Numbered from the stretch's first letter, positions 35,957 through 44,537 are shown. The stretch: DNA of 64,000 nucleotides from Olsenella sp. An285 (GCF_002159625.1 NZ_NFIZ01000005.1:113128-177127), one strand, 5' to 3'. Notes: generated by a model not told the origin, from the sequence alone. Program-made: numbers and translations.

Positions 35957-36685
35957 ATGGCACTGAGGCCCAAGAAGCAGCCCCTTTACGACCAGCTGGT
36001 AGACATCCTCACCGAGAAGATCGAGCGGGAGTACCGGCCGGGCGACCTCATGCCCTCCGAGCGCGAGCTCTCCGAGCGCTACGGCCTCTCGCGCACGACC
36101 GTCCGCCTTGCGCTGCAGGAGCTCGAGAAGCTCGGCATGGTCGTGAGGCAGCACGGGCGCGGCACCTTCGTGGCGGACCGCTCCGCCCAGGTGGCCAACC
36201 TCTCGCAGTCGTACAGCTTCACCGAGCACATGCGCTCGCTCGGCCGCGTGCCGGAGACCACCATCCTCGAGTTCTCCGAGATAGACGCCGACAAGAACCT
36301 CGCCGAGCACATGGGCACGCGCCTGGGGGACAAGCTCTTCAAGCTCAAGCGCCTGCGCTCGGCCGACGGCGTGCCCATGATGGTGGAGGTGAGCTACCTG
36401 CCCGTGCGCAAGTTTCTCACGCTCAAGCGCCGCCTGCTGGACAGCATGCCGCTCTACGACGTGGTGGAGAAGGTCTACCACGAGAAGATCCGCGTGGCGG
36501 AGGAGGAGTTCTTCGCGAGCGTGGCGCGCCCCTCTGATGCCCATCTGCTCGATATCGCCGAGAACGCCCCGGTGCTCGATCTCGTGCGCACCACCTACAA
36601 CATGAGCAACGAGATCATCGAGTACACCCTCTCCGTCGCCCGCGCGGACCAGTTCAAGTACAAGGTGCTGCACCAGAGGGCGTAG
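35957..36685 (+). CDS. GntR/HutC family regulator (GnbR/AgaR-like)
   Basis: A 242-residue repressor with an N-terminal winged helix (PLYDQLVDILTEKIEREY, LMPSERELSERYGLSRTTVRLALQEL) and a C-terminal UTRA ligand domain starting near residue 85. HutC-type regulators in equivalent operons respond to amino-sugar or galactose-type phosphates. Its position inside the operon, between IIA and agaS, suggests control of this same operon, with the operator probably in the AT-rich leader before 30532. The inducer is inferred. Confidence 0.88.
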   Translation: MALRPKKQPLYDQLVDILTEKIEREYRPGDLMPSERELSERYGLSRTTVRLALQELEKLGMVVRQHGRGTFVADRSAQVANLSQSYSFTEHMRSLGRVPETTILEFSEIDADKNLAEHMGTRLGDKLFKLKRLRSADGVPMMVEVSYLPVRKFLTLKRRLLDSMPLYDVVEKVYHEKIRVAEEEFFASVARPSDAHLLDIAENAPVLDLVRTTYNMSNEIIEYTLSVARADQFKYKVLHQRA

Positions 36686-36737
36686 CACTCGTCACCATCC
36701 CCGCCGGTCAGTCCGGCCTAGAGAAAGGAACGCCCAC

Positions 36738-37904
36738 ATGTTCGAGAAGAGCCAGGAGGAGCTCAAGGCCCTCGGTGCCGACATCACCACCGCCGAGATC
36801 GCCCAGCAGCCCGACCTCTGGGAGGACACCCTCAAGATCTACGAGGACAACCTCGACGCCATCGAGGAGTTCCTCGCCTCCGCGCGCGCCATGGGGGAGG
36901 GGCGCCTCTCCGTCGTGTTCACCGGCGCCGGCACGTCCGACTACGTGGGCGACACCGCCGCGCCGTACCTGCGTCACGCCGGCGACCTCTCCCTCTATGA
37001 CTTCAAGCCCGTTGCCACGACGGACATCGTCTCCGCTCCGCGCGACTTCCTCAACCCGGACGAGCCCACGGTGCTCGTCTCCTTCGCGCGCTCCGGCAAC
37101 AGCCCGGAGTCCCTCGCCGCGGTGCGGGTTGCCAAGCAGTTCGTGAAGAACGTCAAGTTCCTCAACATCACCTGCGCCCCCGAGGGCAAGCTCGCCGTCG
37201 AGTCCGCGGACGACGCAGACGCTCTCACGCTGCTCATCCCGCGCGCCAACGACAAGGGCTTTGCCATGACCGGCAGCTACAGCTGCATGACGCTGCTCTC
37301 CACCCTCATCTTTGACGCCTCTCCCATCGAGCAGAAGCGCGCCTGGGTCGCCCAGATCGCCAAGATGGGCCGCGAGGTCGTCTCCCGCGAGGCCGAGATC
37401 GCCGCGTTCCTCGCCGGTGACTTCAACCGCGTGACCTACCTCGGCTCCGGCTCCTTCGTGGGTCTCGCCCAGGAGAGCCAGCTCAAGATCCTCGAGCTTG
37501 CCCACGGTCTCGTGGCCACCTCCTGGGACAGCTCCATGGGCTACCGCCACGGGCCCAAGTCCTTCGTCGACGACAAGACCCTCGTCTTCGTCTTCGTGAA
37601 CAACGACGCCTACACCCGCCAGTACGACCTCGACATCCTCAACGAGATCGACGGCGACAAGATCGCCCAGAAGACCATCGCCGTCCAGCAGGACGTGGCG
37701 CCCGCCTTCGAGGGCGAGTCCTTCACCTTCGCCGGCTACGACGCGCTGCCCGAGGGCTACCTCGCGCTGCCGTTCGTCATGGTCGCGCAGGCCGTGTCGC
37801 TGCTCAACTCCGTGCGCGTGGGCAACACGCCCGACACCCCCAGCCCCACCGGCACCGTCAACCGCGTGGTCAAGGGCGTCACCATTCACCCCTTTGAGGG
37901 TTAA
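36738..37904 (+). CDS. agaS: AgaS, galactosamine-6-phosphate deaminase/isomerase
   Basis: A 388-residue protein with two SIS domains (FTGAGTSDYVGDT near 60; SFARSGNSPES near 115; YLGSGSFVGLAQES in the second). AgaS converts galactosamine-6-P to tagatose-6-P with ammonia release. Position in a PTS/GH35/nagA operon is diagnostic and separates it from glucosamine-phosphate isomerases. Start behind AGAAAGGA. The product feeds the LacC-like kinase at 29279 and the aldolase at 20602. Confidence 0.92.
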   Translation: MFEKSQEELKALGADITTAEIAQQPDLWEDTLKIYEDNLDAIEEFLASARAMGEGRLSVVFTGAGTSDYVGDTAAPYLRHAGDLSLYDFKPVATTDIVSAPRDFLNPDEPTVLVSFARSGNSPESLAAVRVAKQFVKNVKFLNITCAPEGKLAVESADDADALTLLIPRANDKGFAMTGSYSCMTLLSTLIFDASPIEQKRAWVAQIAKMGREVVSREAEIAAFLAGDFNRVTYLGSGSFVGLAQESQLKILELAHGLVATSWDSSMGYRHGPKSFVDDKTLVFVFVNNDAYTRQYDLDILNEIDGDKIAQKTIAVQQDVAPAFEGESFTFAGYDALPEGYLALPFVMVAQAVSLLNSVRVGNTPDTPSPTGTVNRVVKGVTIHPFEG

Positions 37905-37914
37905 CTGATCCCAG

Positions 37915-38016
37915 CGGCCTTCCCAGGCACCCGATCTTCTCGCTCAGGCGTTCGGTCATGACCCTAGGGTCTATGACCTCCGCCTTCGCGAGAATCTCGG
38001 GCACCTGGGAAGGCCG
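37915..38016. repeat. 102-base near-continuous palindrome between agaS and nagA
   Basis: Outer arms CGGCCTTCCCAGG (37915-37927) and complement (38004-38016) are perfect; the second segment pairs with two mismatches, then AGGCG/CGCCT, then GGTCAT/ATGACC and ACCC/GGGT at the centre. No U-run follows. It falls inside the operon, so it may be a processing or attenuating structure. Confidence 0.8.
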
Positions 38017-38065
38017 TCTTCGTAGTTGAGGTCTGCATTTGAACCACATTCCAAGGAGATTCGCC

Positions 38066-39232
38066 ATGAGCACCTTTGCCATCAAGGCCGACCGCTTCGT
38101 ACTCCCCGGTGCCACCATGCAGGGCGGCTACCTCACCATCGATGACGGCAAGTTCGGTATGTGGTCCGCCGAGGCGCCGGACTGCGAGATCCGCGACCTC
38201 TCCGGCTGCATCGTCGGCCCGGGCCTCGTGGACACGCACATCCACGGCTTCTACAACCACGCCACCACCGACCGCGAGGCTGCGGGCATCAACGCCGCGA
38301 GCGCGGAGCTCGCCCGCCGCGGCACCACCTGCTGGCTGCCCACCACGTTCACCGAGTCCGTGGAGCAGGTCGCGGGCTCCTGCGCCGCCATCGCCGAGGC
38401 CGACGAGTCCCGCGGCGAGGACTTCGTGGGCGCGCGCATCGGCGGCATCTACCTCGAGGGCCCGTTCTTCACCGAGGCCCACGTGGGGGCCCAGAACCCC
38501 GTCTACCTCATCGACCCCTCCGTCGAGACCTTCGACGCCTGGCAGGAGAGGGCCGGCGGCCGTATCGTCAAGAGCGCTCTTGCCGCCGAGAAGGACGGTG
38601 CGTGCGAGTACTGCGCCGCCCTCGACGAGCGCGACGTCGTGACCGTCATCGGCCACTCCGACGCGCACTACGACGAGGCCCTCGCCGCCGTCAACGCCGG
38701 TGCTAGCTGCTTCGTCCACACCTACAACGGCCAGCGCGGTCTGCACCACCGCGATCCGGGCGTCGTGGGCGCGGCCATGACCACCAACGGCACCTACGCG
38801 GAGATCATCTGCGACGGCCGTCACGTCGTCCCCGGCGCGGTCAAGGCGCTCGTGGACGCCAAGGGCTGGGACCACACGGTCCTCATCACGGACTGCCTGG
38901 GCTGCGGCGGCATGCCCGAGGGCGAGTACATGTCCGGCGGCCTGCCCGTGGTCATGAAGGGCGGCCTGTGCTACCTCCTCAACGAGGACGGCACAACCGG
39001 CTCCATCGCGGGCTCCGTGCTCACCCTCGCCGAGGGCGTCAAGAACATGGTGGACTGGCAGATCGTGACCGCAGAGCAGGCCATCCGCATGGCCACCGAG
39101 GTCGCCGCCCGCTCCGCCCACATCGAGGAGCGCTTTGGCTTCATCAAGCCCGGCCGCGATGCGGACATGACGGTCTTCAACGCGGACATGACGCTCGCCA
39201 CCACCTTCGTGGGCGGCGTCGAGGTCAAGTAG
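38066..39232 (+). CDS. nagA: N-acetylglucosamine/galactosamine-6-phosphate deacetylase
   Basis: A 388-residue amidohydrolase. Metal motif DTHIHG (56-61), EGPFF, GHSDAHYDEA and HTYNGQRG are conserved NagA/AgaA positions, with LITDCLGCGGM where NagA has its catalytic Asp. It deacetylates the imported N-acetylhexosamine-6-P; next to agaS, the substrate is probably N-acetylgalactosamine-6-P, as for AgaA/GnbF. The ATG at 38066 follows AAGGAG; an earlier in-frame ATG at 38039 has no such site. Confidence 0.9.
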   Translation: MSTFAIKADRFVLPGATMQGGYLTIDDGKFGMWSAEAPDCEIRDLSGCIVGPGLVDTHIHGFYNHATTDREAAGINAASAELARRGTTCWLPTTFTESVEQVAGSCAAIAEADESRGEDFVGARIGGIYLEGPFFTEAHVGAQNPVYLIDPSVETFDAWQERAGGRIVKSALAAEKDGACEYCAALDERDVVTVIGHSDAHYDEALAAVNAGASCFVHTYNGQRGLHHRDPGVVGAAMTTNGTYAEIICDGRHVVPGAVKALVDAKGWDHTVLITDCLGCGGMPEGEYMSGGLPVVMKGGLCYLLNEDGTTGSIAGSVLTLAEGVKNMVDWQIVTAEQAIRMATEVAARSAHIEERFGFIKPGRDADMTVFNADMTLATTFVGGVEVK

Positions 39233-39241
39233 GGGGTCTCG

Positions 39242-39955
39242 ATGGGCAACACGGCGGCCCGCTTCAAGGCCGAGGTCCTGCGCAGGCTGGACACGGTGCT
39301 TGACGGCCAGGAGGACGCCCTCCACGAGGCGGCGACCATCTTTGCCAACACCATCGAGCGCGGCGGCATCATCCGCGCCTTCGGCTCCGGTCACAGCCAC
39401 GCCAACGCGCTCGAGATCTGCGGCCGCGCCGGCGGCTACATCCAGACCAAGGTGGTCCGCGAGCCCGCCTGGGGCATCTACGAGATGATCGATGGCGTGG
39501 GCGACCAGTTCTGGCTCAAGCTGGACCTTCGCCCCGAGGACTGCCTCGTCGTGATCTCCAACTCCGGGCGCAACCCGCTGCCCATCGAGCTCGCCTCGCA
39601 TGCGCGGGAGGCCGGCGTGCCCGTCATCGCCGTGACGGCGCTCGACGTCTCGCGCGCGGGCACCTCGCGCTCCAAGTCCGGCAAGCTCCTCTACCAGTGC
39701 GCGGACGTGGTGCTCGACAACAAGTCCTCCTTCGGCGACGCCTGCCTTGAGGTCGAGGGCATCCCCACGCGCGTGGGTGGCACCTCGCTCTACACGGGCT
39801 GCCTCCTCCTGGACTGCGCCGTCATGGAGTCGCTCGACATCCTGCTGGAGCGGGGCGTGCAGCCGCCGCTCTTCATGAGCGCCAACGTGGACGGCGGACC
39901 CGAGTTCAACCAGCGTCTCCTCGACCGGTTCAAGGAGCGCCTGGCGGAGTACTAG
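39242..39955 (+). CDS. SIS-domain protein, UPF0309 family
   Basis: A 237-residue single SIS-domain protein matching UPF0309: FGSGHSHANALEICGRAGG, VISNSGRNPLPIELA and TALDVSR. The family is found with amino-sugar genes, but its reaction is not established; a role on a phosphosugar is implied by the fold. It starts nine bases after the nagA stop, so it belongs to the operon and is the last gene in it. The hairpin array that follows probably marks the transcript end. Confidence 0.85.
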   Translation: MGNTAARFKAEVLRRLDTVLDGQEDALHEAATIFANTIERGGIIRAFGSGHSHANALEICGRAGGYIQTKVVREPAWGIYEMIDGVGDQFWLKLDLRPEDCLVVISNSGRNPLPIELASHAREAGVPVIAVTALDVSRAGTSRSKSGKLLYQCADVVLDNKSSFGDACLEVEGIPTRVGGTSLYTGCLLLDCAVMESLDILLERGVQPPLFMSANVDGGPEFNQRLLDRFKERLAEY

Positions 39956-39974
39956 AGGATCCGGTTATGGACGG

Positions 39975-40335
39975 GCCCCGGTCGTTACCCTCTGCGGAGG
40001 GGAGCGACCGGGGCCAAATCTCAAAATGAGGCCGTTTGGCCCCCGTTGTTACCCCTAGTGGAGTGTAACAACCGGGGGTCAAACTCTGTTATGGGGTCCT
40101 TTGGGGGTGGTTGTTACCCCCTGCGGAGGGGAATGATTGGCCTCCGCCTCGATCGCACGGCATTCGGGTTCCGTCCTTACCCTCTCTGGAGGGGGATAAC
40201 CTGTCGCCGGCACGGCTACGCAACGCGCTGGCCCCGGTCGTTACACCCTCTAGAGGGGAACAACCGGGGCCAAATCTCAAAACAGGGCCACTTGGGGCTC
40301 GTTGTTACCCTCTGAGGAGTGTAACAACGCCTGGG
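39975..40335. repeat. Six-unit hairpin array with 64-bp period
   Basis: Six degenerate units share the core GTTACCCTCT-N-GGAGGGG-N-AACAACC. The GTTAC-like start lies at 39984, 40048, 40113, 40176, 40240 and 40304, so spacing is 63-65 bases throughout. Each unit folds as a stem-loop; where one arm changes (GGTCG, GTTGTTAC) the other often changes to match. Units 1 and 5 also share the inter-unit CCAAATCTCAAAA. It fills the spacer between the SIS gene and the convergent lacB. Confidence 0.85.
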
Positions 40336-40364
40336 CGCCGCAACACAGGCGCCGAGAAGAACGT

Positions 40365-40886
40365 CTAGTCGTGGTACTCGCCGCGGTCCCACTTCTCGAT
40401 GAACTCGTCGAAGAAGTGCGGGTCGGCCTGGGCGGCGGCGTCGCAGCCGGCCTCGACGGCGTCGATCTTAGCCACGAGGGCGTCGCGCTCGGGCGTGGGC
40501 TGGTAGCTCGCGGCGAGGAACGCGTCCACGATGTCGGCGATGAGGAACTCGCCGGTGATCTTGCCGCCAAAGCCTATGACGTTGGCGTTCAGGCACTCGC
40601 GGGCGTGAACGGCGGTGGACATGTCGCGGACGAGCGCGCAGCGGGCGCCCGGGACCTTGTTCACGGCGTTGGTGATGCCCACGCCCGTGCCGCACATGAC
40701 GACGCCGGCGTCGGCCTCGCCGGAGGCGACCTTCTCGCCCACGGCCTTGCCGTACATGGGGTAGTGAGTGCGGGCGTGGTCGTAGGTGCCGCAGTCGATG
40801 ACGGTGTGGCCGCACGCCTTGAGGTGGTCGGAGATGGCCATCTTCTCGTTGGTGACAATGTGATCGCAGCCGATGGCGATGATCAT
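40365..40886 (-). CDS. lacB: Galactose-6-phosphate isomerase subunit LacB
   Basis: A 173-residue Lac[54 protein letters not shown] with the active-site Cys, and [15 protein letters not shown] closely follow the streptococcal and staphylococcal protein. With LacA it isomerises galactose-6-P to tagatose-6-P. Start behind AAGGAGG. Here lacB is transcribed after lacA, 40 bases apart, in the opposite order to lacAB of lactic acid bacteria, which are lacA first as well as here in transcript order; kinase and aldolase genes are elsewhere. Confidence 0.93.
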   Translation of the reverse strand: MIIAIGCDHIVTNEKMAISDHLKACGHTVIDCGTYDHARTHYPMYGKAVGEKVASGEADAGVVMCGTGVGITNAVNKVPGARCALVRDMSTAVHARECLNANVIGFGGKITGEFLIADIVDAFLAASYQPTPERDALVAKIDAVEAGCDAAAQADPHFFDEFIEKWDRGEYHD

Positions 40887-40926
40887 GGTTGGTCCTCCTT
40901 GAGTCCTATGGGTTCCGGCGCTGGCG

Positions 40927-41355
40927 CTAGGCCATCTTGTTGAGCATGTCCACGCGGATCTGGTGGCGTCCGCCGGCGTAGGGCTCGGAGAGGAACTCGC
41001 GCACGATGCCGCGGGCGATGGCGTCGCCCACGACGGCGGAGCCCATCGTGATGAGGCGCGCGTTGTTGTGCTGGCGCGTCATGAAGGCAGAGCGCTCGTC
41101 GGAGCACTCGCAGGCGACCATGCCCTTGACCTTGCAGGCGGCCATGTAGGAGCCGTCGCCGTAGAGGTCGAAGGCAAAGCCCAGGCTGTCGGGGTTCTCA
41201 AGAAGGTCGTGCGCAACGGCAAGCGTGGAGTCCACGAAGTCCGCGGCGGGCTCCTCGCTCTTGTCGACGACCTCGTGGCCGAGCTCGATCAGGTAGGCCT
41301 TGACGGTCTCCTTGAGGGGCATGCCCTCCGCGTCCGATCCGATGACGATTCTCAT
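40927..41355 (-). CDS. lacA: Galactose-6-phosphate isomerase subunit LacA
   Basis: A 142-residue Lac[42 protein letters not shown] and [14 protein letters not shown], ending [15 protein letters not shown], as in known LacA proteins. It lacks the catalytic Cys loop of LacB, as expected for the partner subunit. It is the first gene of the lacAB transcript, divided by a 128-base spacer from lacR, which reads the same way. The spacer contains CGAACAAACG, related to the putative LacR sites near 42.4 kb. Confidence 0.92.
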   Translation of the reverse strand: MRIVIGSDAEGMPLKETVKAYLIELGHEVVDKSEEPAADFVDSTLAVAHDLLENPDSLGFAFDLYGDGSYMAACKVKGMVACECSDERSAFMTRQHNNARLITMGSAVVGDAIARGIVREFLSEPYAGGRHQIRVDMLNKMA

Positions 41356-41483
41356 GCTTGCGGTCCCTTCTCGCGAAAAAGTGCGATACGAACAAACGCT
41401 GACGTCAAATTTAGAACAACTTCGAACATTTTGGAACGAGAATAGAAGAAATGTCGGAACCGGCCGGGCCGCGGCGGCGAGCG

Positions 41484-42248
41484 CTACAGCAGCACGCGGC
41501 AGTTCGCCCGCAGGGACTCGAGCTGCTCGGGACTCACGGCCGGGTCGGTGACGACGGTGTCCTCGGGGCGCAGGTCGTAGAAGGAGTAGAAGCCGCGCAT
41601 GTCCATCTTGCTCCAGTCGGCGAGGACGAAGTGCTCGTCCGCCCGCTCGAAGGCGATCTGGTAGAGGCGCCCGGCGTCAAAGTACGACGTGTAGAGCGAC
41701 CCGTCCTGGATGCCGTTCACGCCGATGAACGCCTTGTCAAAGCCGAGCGACTCGAGCGCGCTCTCCGCGAGCGGGCCCATGAAGGTGCCCGAGTGGTAGC
41801 GGTACGTGCCGCCGATGAGGGTGACCTCGCGGATGTCTCCGTCCGCGAAGAGATTGAAGATGGGCAGGCTGTTGGTGACGATGCGCAGGGGAACGGCGGG
41901 CAGGTTCTGAGCCGCGAGCTCGACCGTGGTGCTCGAGCCCAGGAAGATGGTGTCACCCTCGCTGACCTGCGTCGCCGCGATCTCCGCGATGTGCGTCTTC
42001 TCCTCTATGTGGAGGAGCTGGCGCTCGAGGTGGGAGGGCTCGCAGATGAGCGAGCGCCCGAAGGCGTTCTCCGCGGTCTTGGCACCGCCGCGAAAGCGCA
42101 CGATGCGGCCTTCGTCCGAGAGCTCCATGAGGTCGCGCCGCACGGTCATGTCCGAGACGCCGAGGATGTCGGCGATCTCTCGCACGGTCACCGTGCCGCG
42201 GGCGCGGCACATCTCGACGATGGTGTTGTGTCTCTCTTCTTTGAGCAT
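41484..42248 (-). CDS. lacR: DeoR-family repressor, LacR-like
   Basis: A 254-residue DeoR-type regulator: [38 protein letters not shown] (helix-turn-helix) and a DeoRC domain with [13 protein letters not shown] and TNSLPIF. Position next to lacA, lacB and a PTS operon matches LacR, whose inducer in Gram-positive lac systems is tagatose-6-P. It probably controls lacAB, the PTS/sulfatase operon and itself. Start behind GGGAGCGGAG. Confidence 0.85.
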   Translation of the reverse strand: MLKEERHNTIVEMCRARGTVTVREIADILGVSDMTVRRDLMELSDEGRIVRFRGGAKTAENAFGRSLICEPSHLERQLLHIEEKTHIAEIAATQVSEGDTIFLGSSTTVELAAQNLPAVPLRIVTNSLPIFNLFADGDIREVTLIGGTYRYHSGTFMGPLAESALESLGFDKAFIGVNGIQDGSLYTSYFDAGRLYQIAFERADEHFVLADWSKMDMRGFYSFYDLRPEDTVVTDPAVSPEQLESLRANCRVLL

Positions 42249-42646
42249 CTCTCCGCTCCCGTGGGAAGGGGTGCCACGACGGCAGCCCCTGTCTCTCTAC
42301 AACAGGATATAGGCACGCGCGTTCTTCTCGGCCCTCTTCTTCGAACGGTTCCGCAAATGGGGGACGCTTTCAAGAAGAACGTCTGCGTTCGTTTACCGAA
42401 CTCGTACAAAACGAACGCTTATCGAGAAATACCTACCGTTTAGGGAGCTTGAACCACCGAATCCCCAAATCCTGCCCGTGCCGAACTGTTCGTTTGCTAG
42501 AGTTCAATCGCACAGAATCAAACAGAATGTCGTGCGGTTTGGTCCGTAATTGTGAGAGGGATGTTTGCTAAAGACCGTGATCCCTCTCATTTTTTGTCGG
42601 AGTACGCAGGGTAACAGCTCGTGAATCAGCAAAGAGGGAGAGCAAG
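42249..42646 (+). promoter_or_regulatory. Divergent control region with GTTCGTTT operators
   Basis: A 398-base AT-rich spacer between lacR and the PTS operon. A perfect inverted repeat GCGTTCGTTT (42385-42394) / AAACGAACGC (42409-42418) is joined by GTTCGTTTGC (42488-42497); CGAACAAACG upstream of lacA (41389) has a related core. These are candidate LacR operators. CAGAAT flanks CAAAC further on. A leader terminator follows at 42553. Confidence 0.5.
42553..42595 (+). terminator. Leader terminator upstream of the second PTS operon
   Basis: A perfect 10-bp stem TGAGAGGGAT / ATCCCTCTCA followed by six T residues, in the leader 50 bases before the IIA start. No gene precedes it on this strand, so it would stop transcripts from the PTS promoter itself unless it is an attenuator. 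Confidence 0.8.
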
Positions 42647-43087
42647 ATGAGGGTTGGCGTTATCGTTGCGAGCCACGGCGAGTTTGCGCGCGCGGCGCTG
42701 GGAAGCGTTGAGATGGTTGCCGGTCCGCAGGAGGACGTGCGAGCCCTCGCTCTCACGGCAGACAAGTCCGCCGAGACGTTCGAGGCCGAGTTCGCCCAGG
42801 CCTACGCCGAGCTCAAGGCAGACTGCGACCTCATCGTCACGATCTGCGACATCCACGGCGGCACCCCCTTCAACGTCATCTCCCGCAGCATGCTCAAGGG
42901 CATGGAAATGGTGGCCTTCACCGGCCTCAGCCTCCCCGTGCTCATCGAGCTCCTCCTCTCGCGCGACCAGGCCTCCAGCGAGGACGAGATCCGTCAGCTC
43001 ATCGAGGCCGCGCACGCCCAGACCCTCGCGGAGATCAAGGTCGAGATGACCTCCGACAGCGGGGACGAGGACGACCTCGACCTCTAG
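42647..43087 (+). CDS. PTS mannose-family IIA component (second system)
   Basis: A 146-residue EIIA-Man-like phosphocarrier with phospho-His10 in VIVASHGEFARAAL and TICDIHGGTPFNV. The C-terminus is acidic (GDEDDLDL). First gene of the second PTS operon (IIA, IIB, IIC, IID), divergent from lacR. Linked downstream to sulfatases, it probably imports a galactose- or galactosamine-containing sugar that may be sulfated. Start behind GAGGGAGAG. Confidence 0.9.
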   Translation: MRVGVIVASHGEFARAALGSVEMVAGPQEDVRALALTADKSAETFEAEFAQAYAELKADCDLIVTICDIHGGTPFNVISRSMLKGMEMVAFTGLSLPVLIELLLSRDQASSEDEIRQLIEAAHAQTLAEIKVEMTSDSGDEDDLDL

Positions 43088-43168
43088 GCCATATGCCCGC
43101 GGGCGGTGGGAGGGACCGCCCGCGGGCCGCACGTTCGCACGCAGGAAAGCAGAGAAAGGGAGAAGAAC

Positions 43169-43657
43169 ATGGCACTCAAGCTCGTTGACATCGACGACCG
43201 CCTCATCCACGGCCAGCTGGCGTCCACCTGGATTCCGGACAACGGCATCGAGTCCGTGATCATCGTCGACGACAAGGTCGCCAACGACCCGGTGCAGAAG
43301 TCCGTCGCCGGTCTTGCCGTCCCCAAGGTCAAGGTCTCGGTCTTCGGCGTCGACAAGTTCATTGACGTCCTCAAGAAGACCACCCTCAAGAAGGTGACGA
43401 TGGTTCTGTTCACCAACCCCGTCGACGCCCTCAAGATGCACGAGAACGGCCTGCCGTTCGACTATCTCAACGTCTCCGGCATGCGCTACAACGACCAGCG
43501 CACGCGCCTGCACAAGAACATGTCCGTGACCCCCGAGGAGCGCGAGGCCTTCGAGAAGCTCCTCGCCATGGGCGTCGAGTGCTGGATGCAGCCCACCACG
43601 CGCGACCCCAAGGTCTCCGTCGCCGAACTTCTCGCCGGCGCGCACGCGGAGGCCTAG
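43169..43657 (+). CDS. PTS mannose-family IIB component (second system)
   Basis: A 162-residue IIB with phospho-His14 in DIDDRLIHGQLASTW. It is more canonical (DDRLIHGQ) than the IIB at 32363, which has DFRLIHGQ, so the two transporters diverged some time ago. The ATG at 43169 follows AAAGGGAG; the open frame extends upstream without a signal. It passes phosphate to the sugar bound by the IIC/IID genes that follow. Confidence 0.9.
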   Translation: MALKLVDIDDRLIHGQLASTWIPDNGIESVIIVDDKVANDPVQKSVAGLAVPKVKVSVFGVDKFIDVLKKTTLKKVTMVLFTNPVDALKMHENGLPFDYLNVSGMRYNDQRTRLHKNMSVTPEEREAFEKLLAMGVECWMQPTTRDPKVSVAELLAGAHAEA

Positions 43658-43727
43658 CAAAGGCAACGTCGGCGCCAGAGGGGGGCGCCGTCAGCACAAG
43701 CGACGACAGTCGTAAGAAGGAGGAGAA

Positions 43728-44537
43728 ATGATCCAAGCACTGCTGCTTGCCATCTGGGCGGGTCTTTGTACCTGGGACCAGTTTGGCCCGCACCTCGGAT
43801 TCAGAAAGCCGCTTCTCGCCTCGGTGGGCGTCGGCATCATCCTTGGTGACATGACCACCGCCATCATGATCGGCGCCACCATGGAGCTCATGTGGCTCGG
43901 CGTCAACAACATCGGCGCCTACGTGCCGCCCGATGTCATCTCCGGCACCATCGTGGGCGCTGCCCTGGGCATCATGTCCGGCGGCGACTCCGCGAGCGCC
44001 ATCGCCCTGGCCGTTGCCATCGGCATCCCCACGGCCACGCTCGTCCAGCAGCTCAACATCCTCGTGATGACCACCAACATCACGTTCCTGCACGGCGCCG
44101 ACAAGGCGGCCGAGTCCGGCGAGTTCAAGTCCATCAACAAGTACTTCTGGGCGGGCGCCGCCAGCTTCTTCCTGACCCGCGCCGTCCCGGTCTTCATCGC
44201 CACGGGCATCGGCTCCGTCGTGGTCGAGGACATCATGGCCTTCCTGCAGAACCAGGTGCCCTGGGTCCTCTCCGCCTTCTCCACCGCCGGTGGCATGATG
44301 CCGGCCGTGGGCCTTGCGATGCTGCTCACCATGATGATGAAGAAGAACATGTGGATCTTCCTCATCTGCGGCTTCGTTCTCGCTGCCTTCCTCAAGGTCC
44401 CGACGATCGGCATCGCCCTCGTGGCCGCCGCTGCCGCCGGCTTCTACGACTTCGTCGTGGAGGGCAACAAGAAGTCCGCGCAGGCCGCAGCCACTGCCGC
44501 CCCTGCCAGCGACGAGGACGAGGAGTATGATCTCTAA
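43728..44537 (+). CDS. PTS mannose-family IIC component (second system)
   Basis: A 269-residue membrane permease subunit: LGDMTTAIMIGATMELMWLGVNNIGAYVPPDVISGTIVG is typical of AgaC/ManY. It ends in an acidic tail (SDEDEEYDL) like the other IIC. AAGGAGG precedes the start. Its TAA shares one base with the ATG of the IID gene (TAATG), so the two are coupled. Substrate is inferred from the lac and sulfatase neighbours. Confidence 0.9.
   Translation: MIQALLLAIWAGLCTWDQFGPHLGFRKPLLASVGVGIILGDMTTAIMIGATMELMWLGVNNIGAYVPPDVISGTIVGAALGIMSGGDSASAIALAVAIGIPTATLVQQLNILVMTTNITFLHGADKAAESGEFKSINKYFWAGAASFFLTRAVPVFIATGIGSVVVEDIMAFLQNQVPWVLSAFSTAGGMMPAVGLAMLLTMMMKKNMWIFLICGFVLAAFLKVPTIGIALVAAAAAGFYDFVVEGNKKSAQAAATAAPASDEDEEYDL

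Noticed and set aside
39975..40335. CRISPR array suggested by regular 64-base spacing
   Set aside because: The repeated units are degenerate, units 1, 2 and 5 share similar inter-unit sequence, each unit is an extended palindrome, and no cas gene is in the window.
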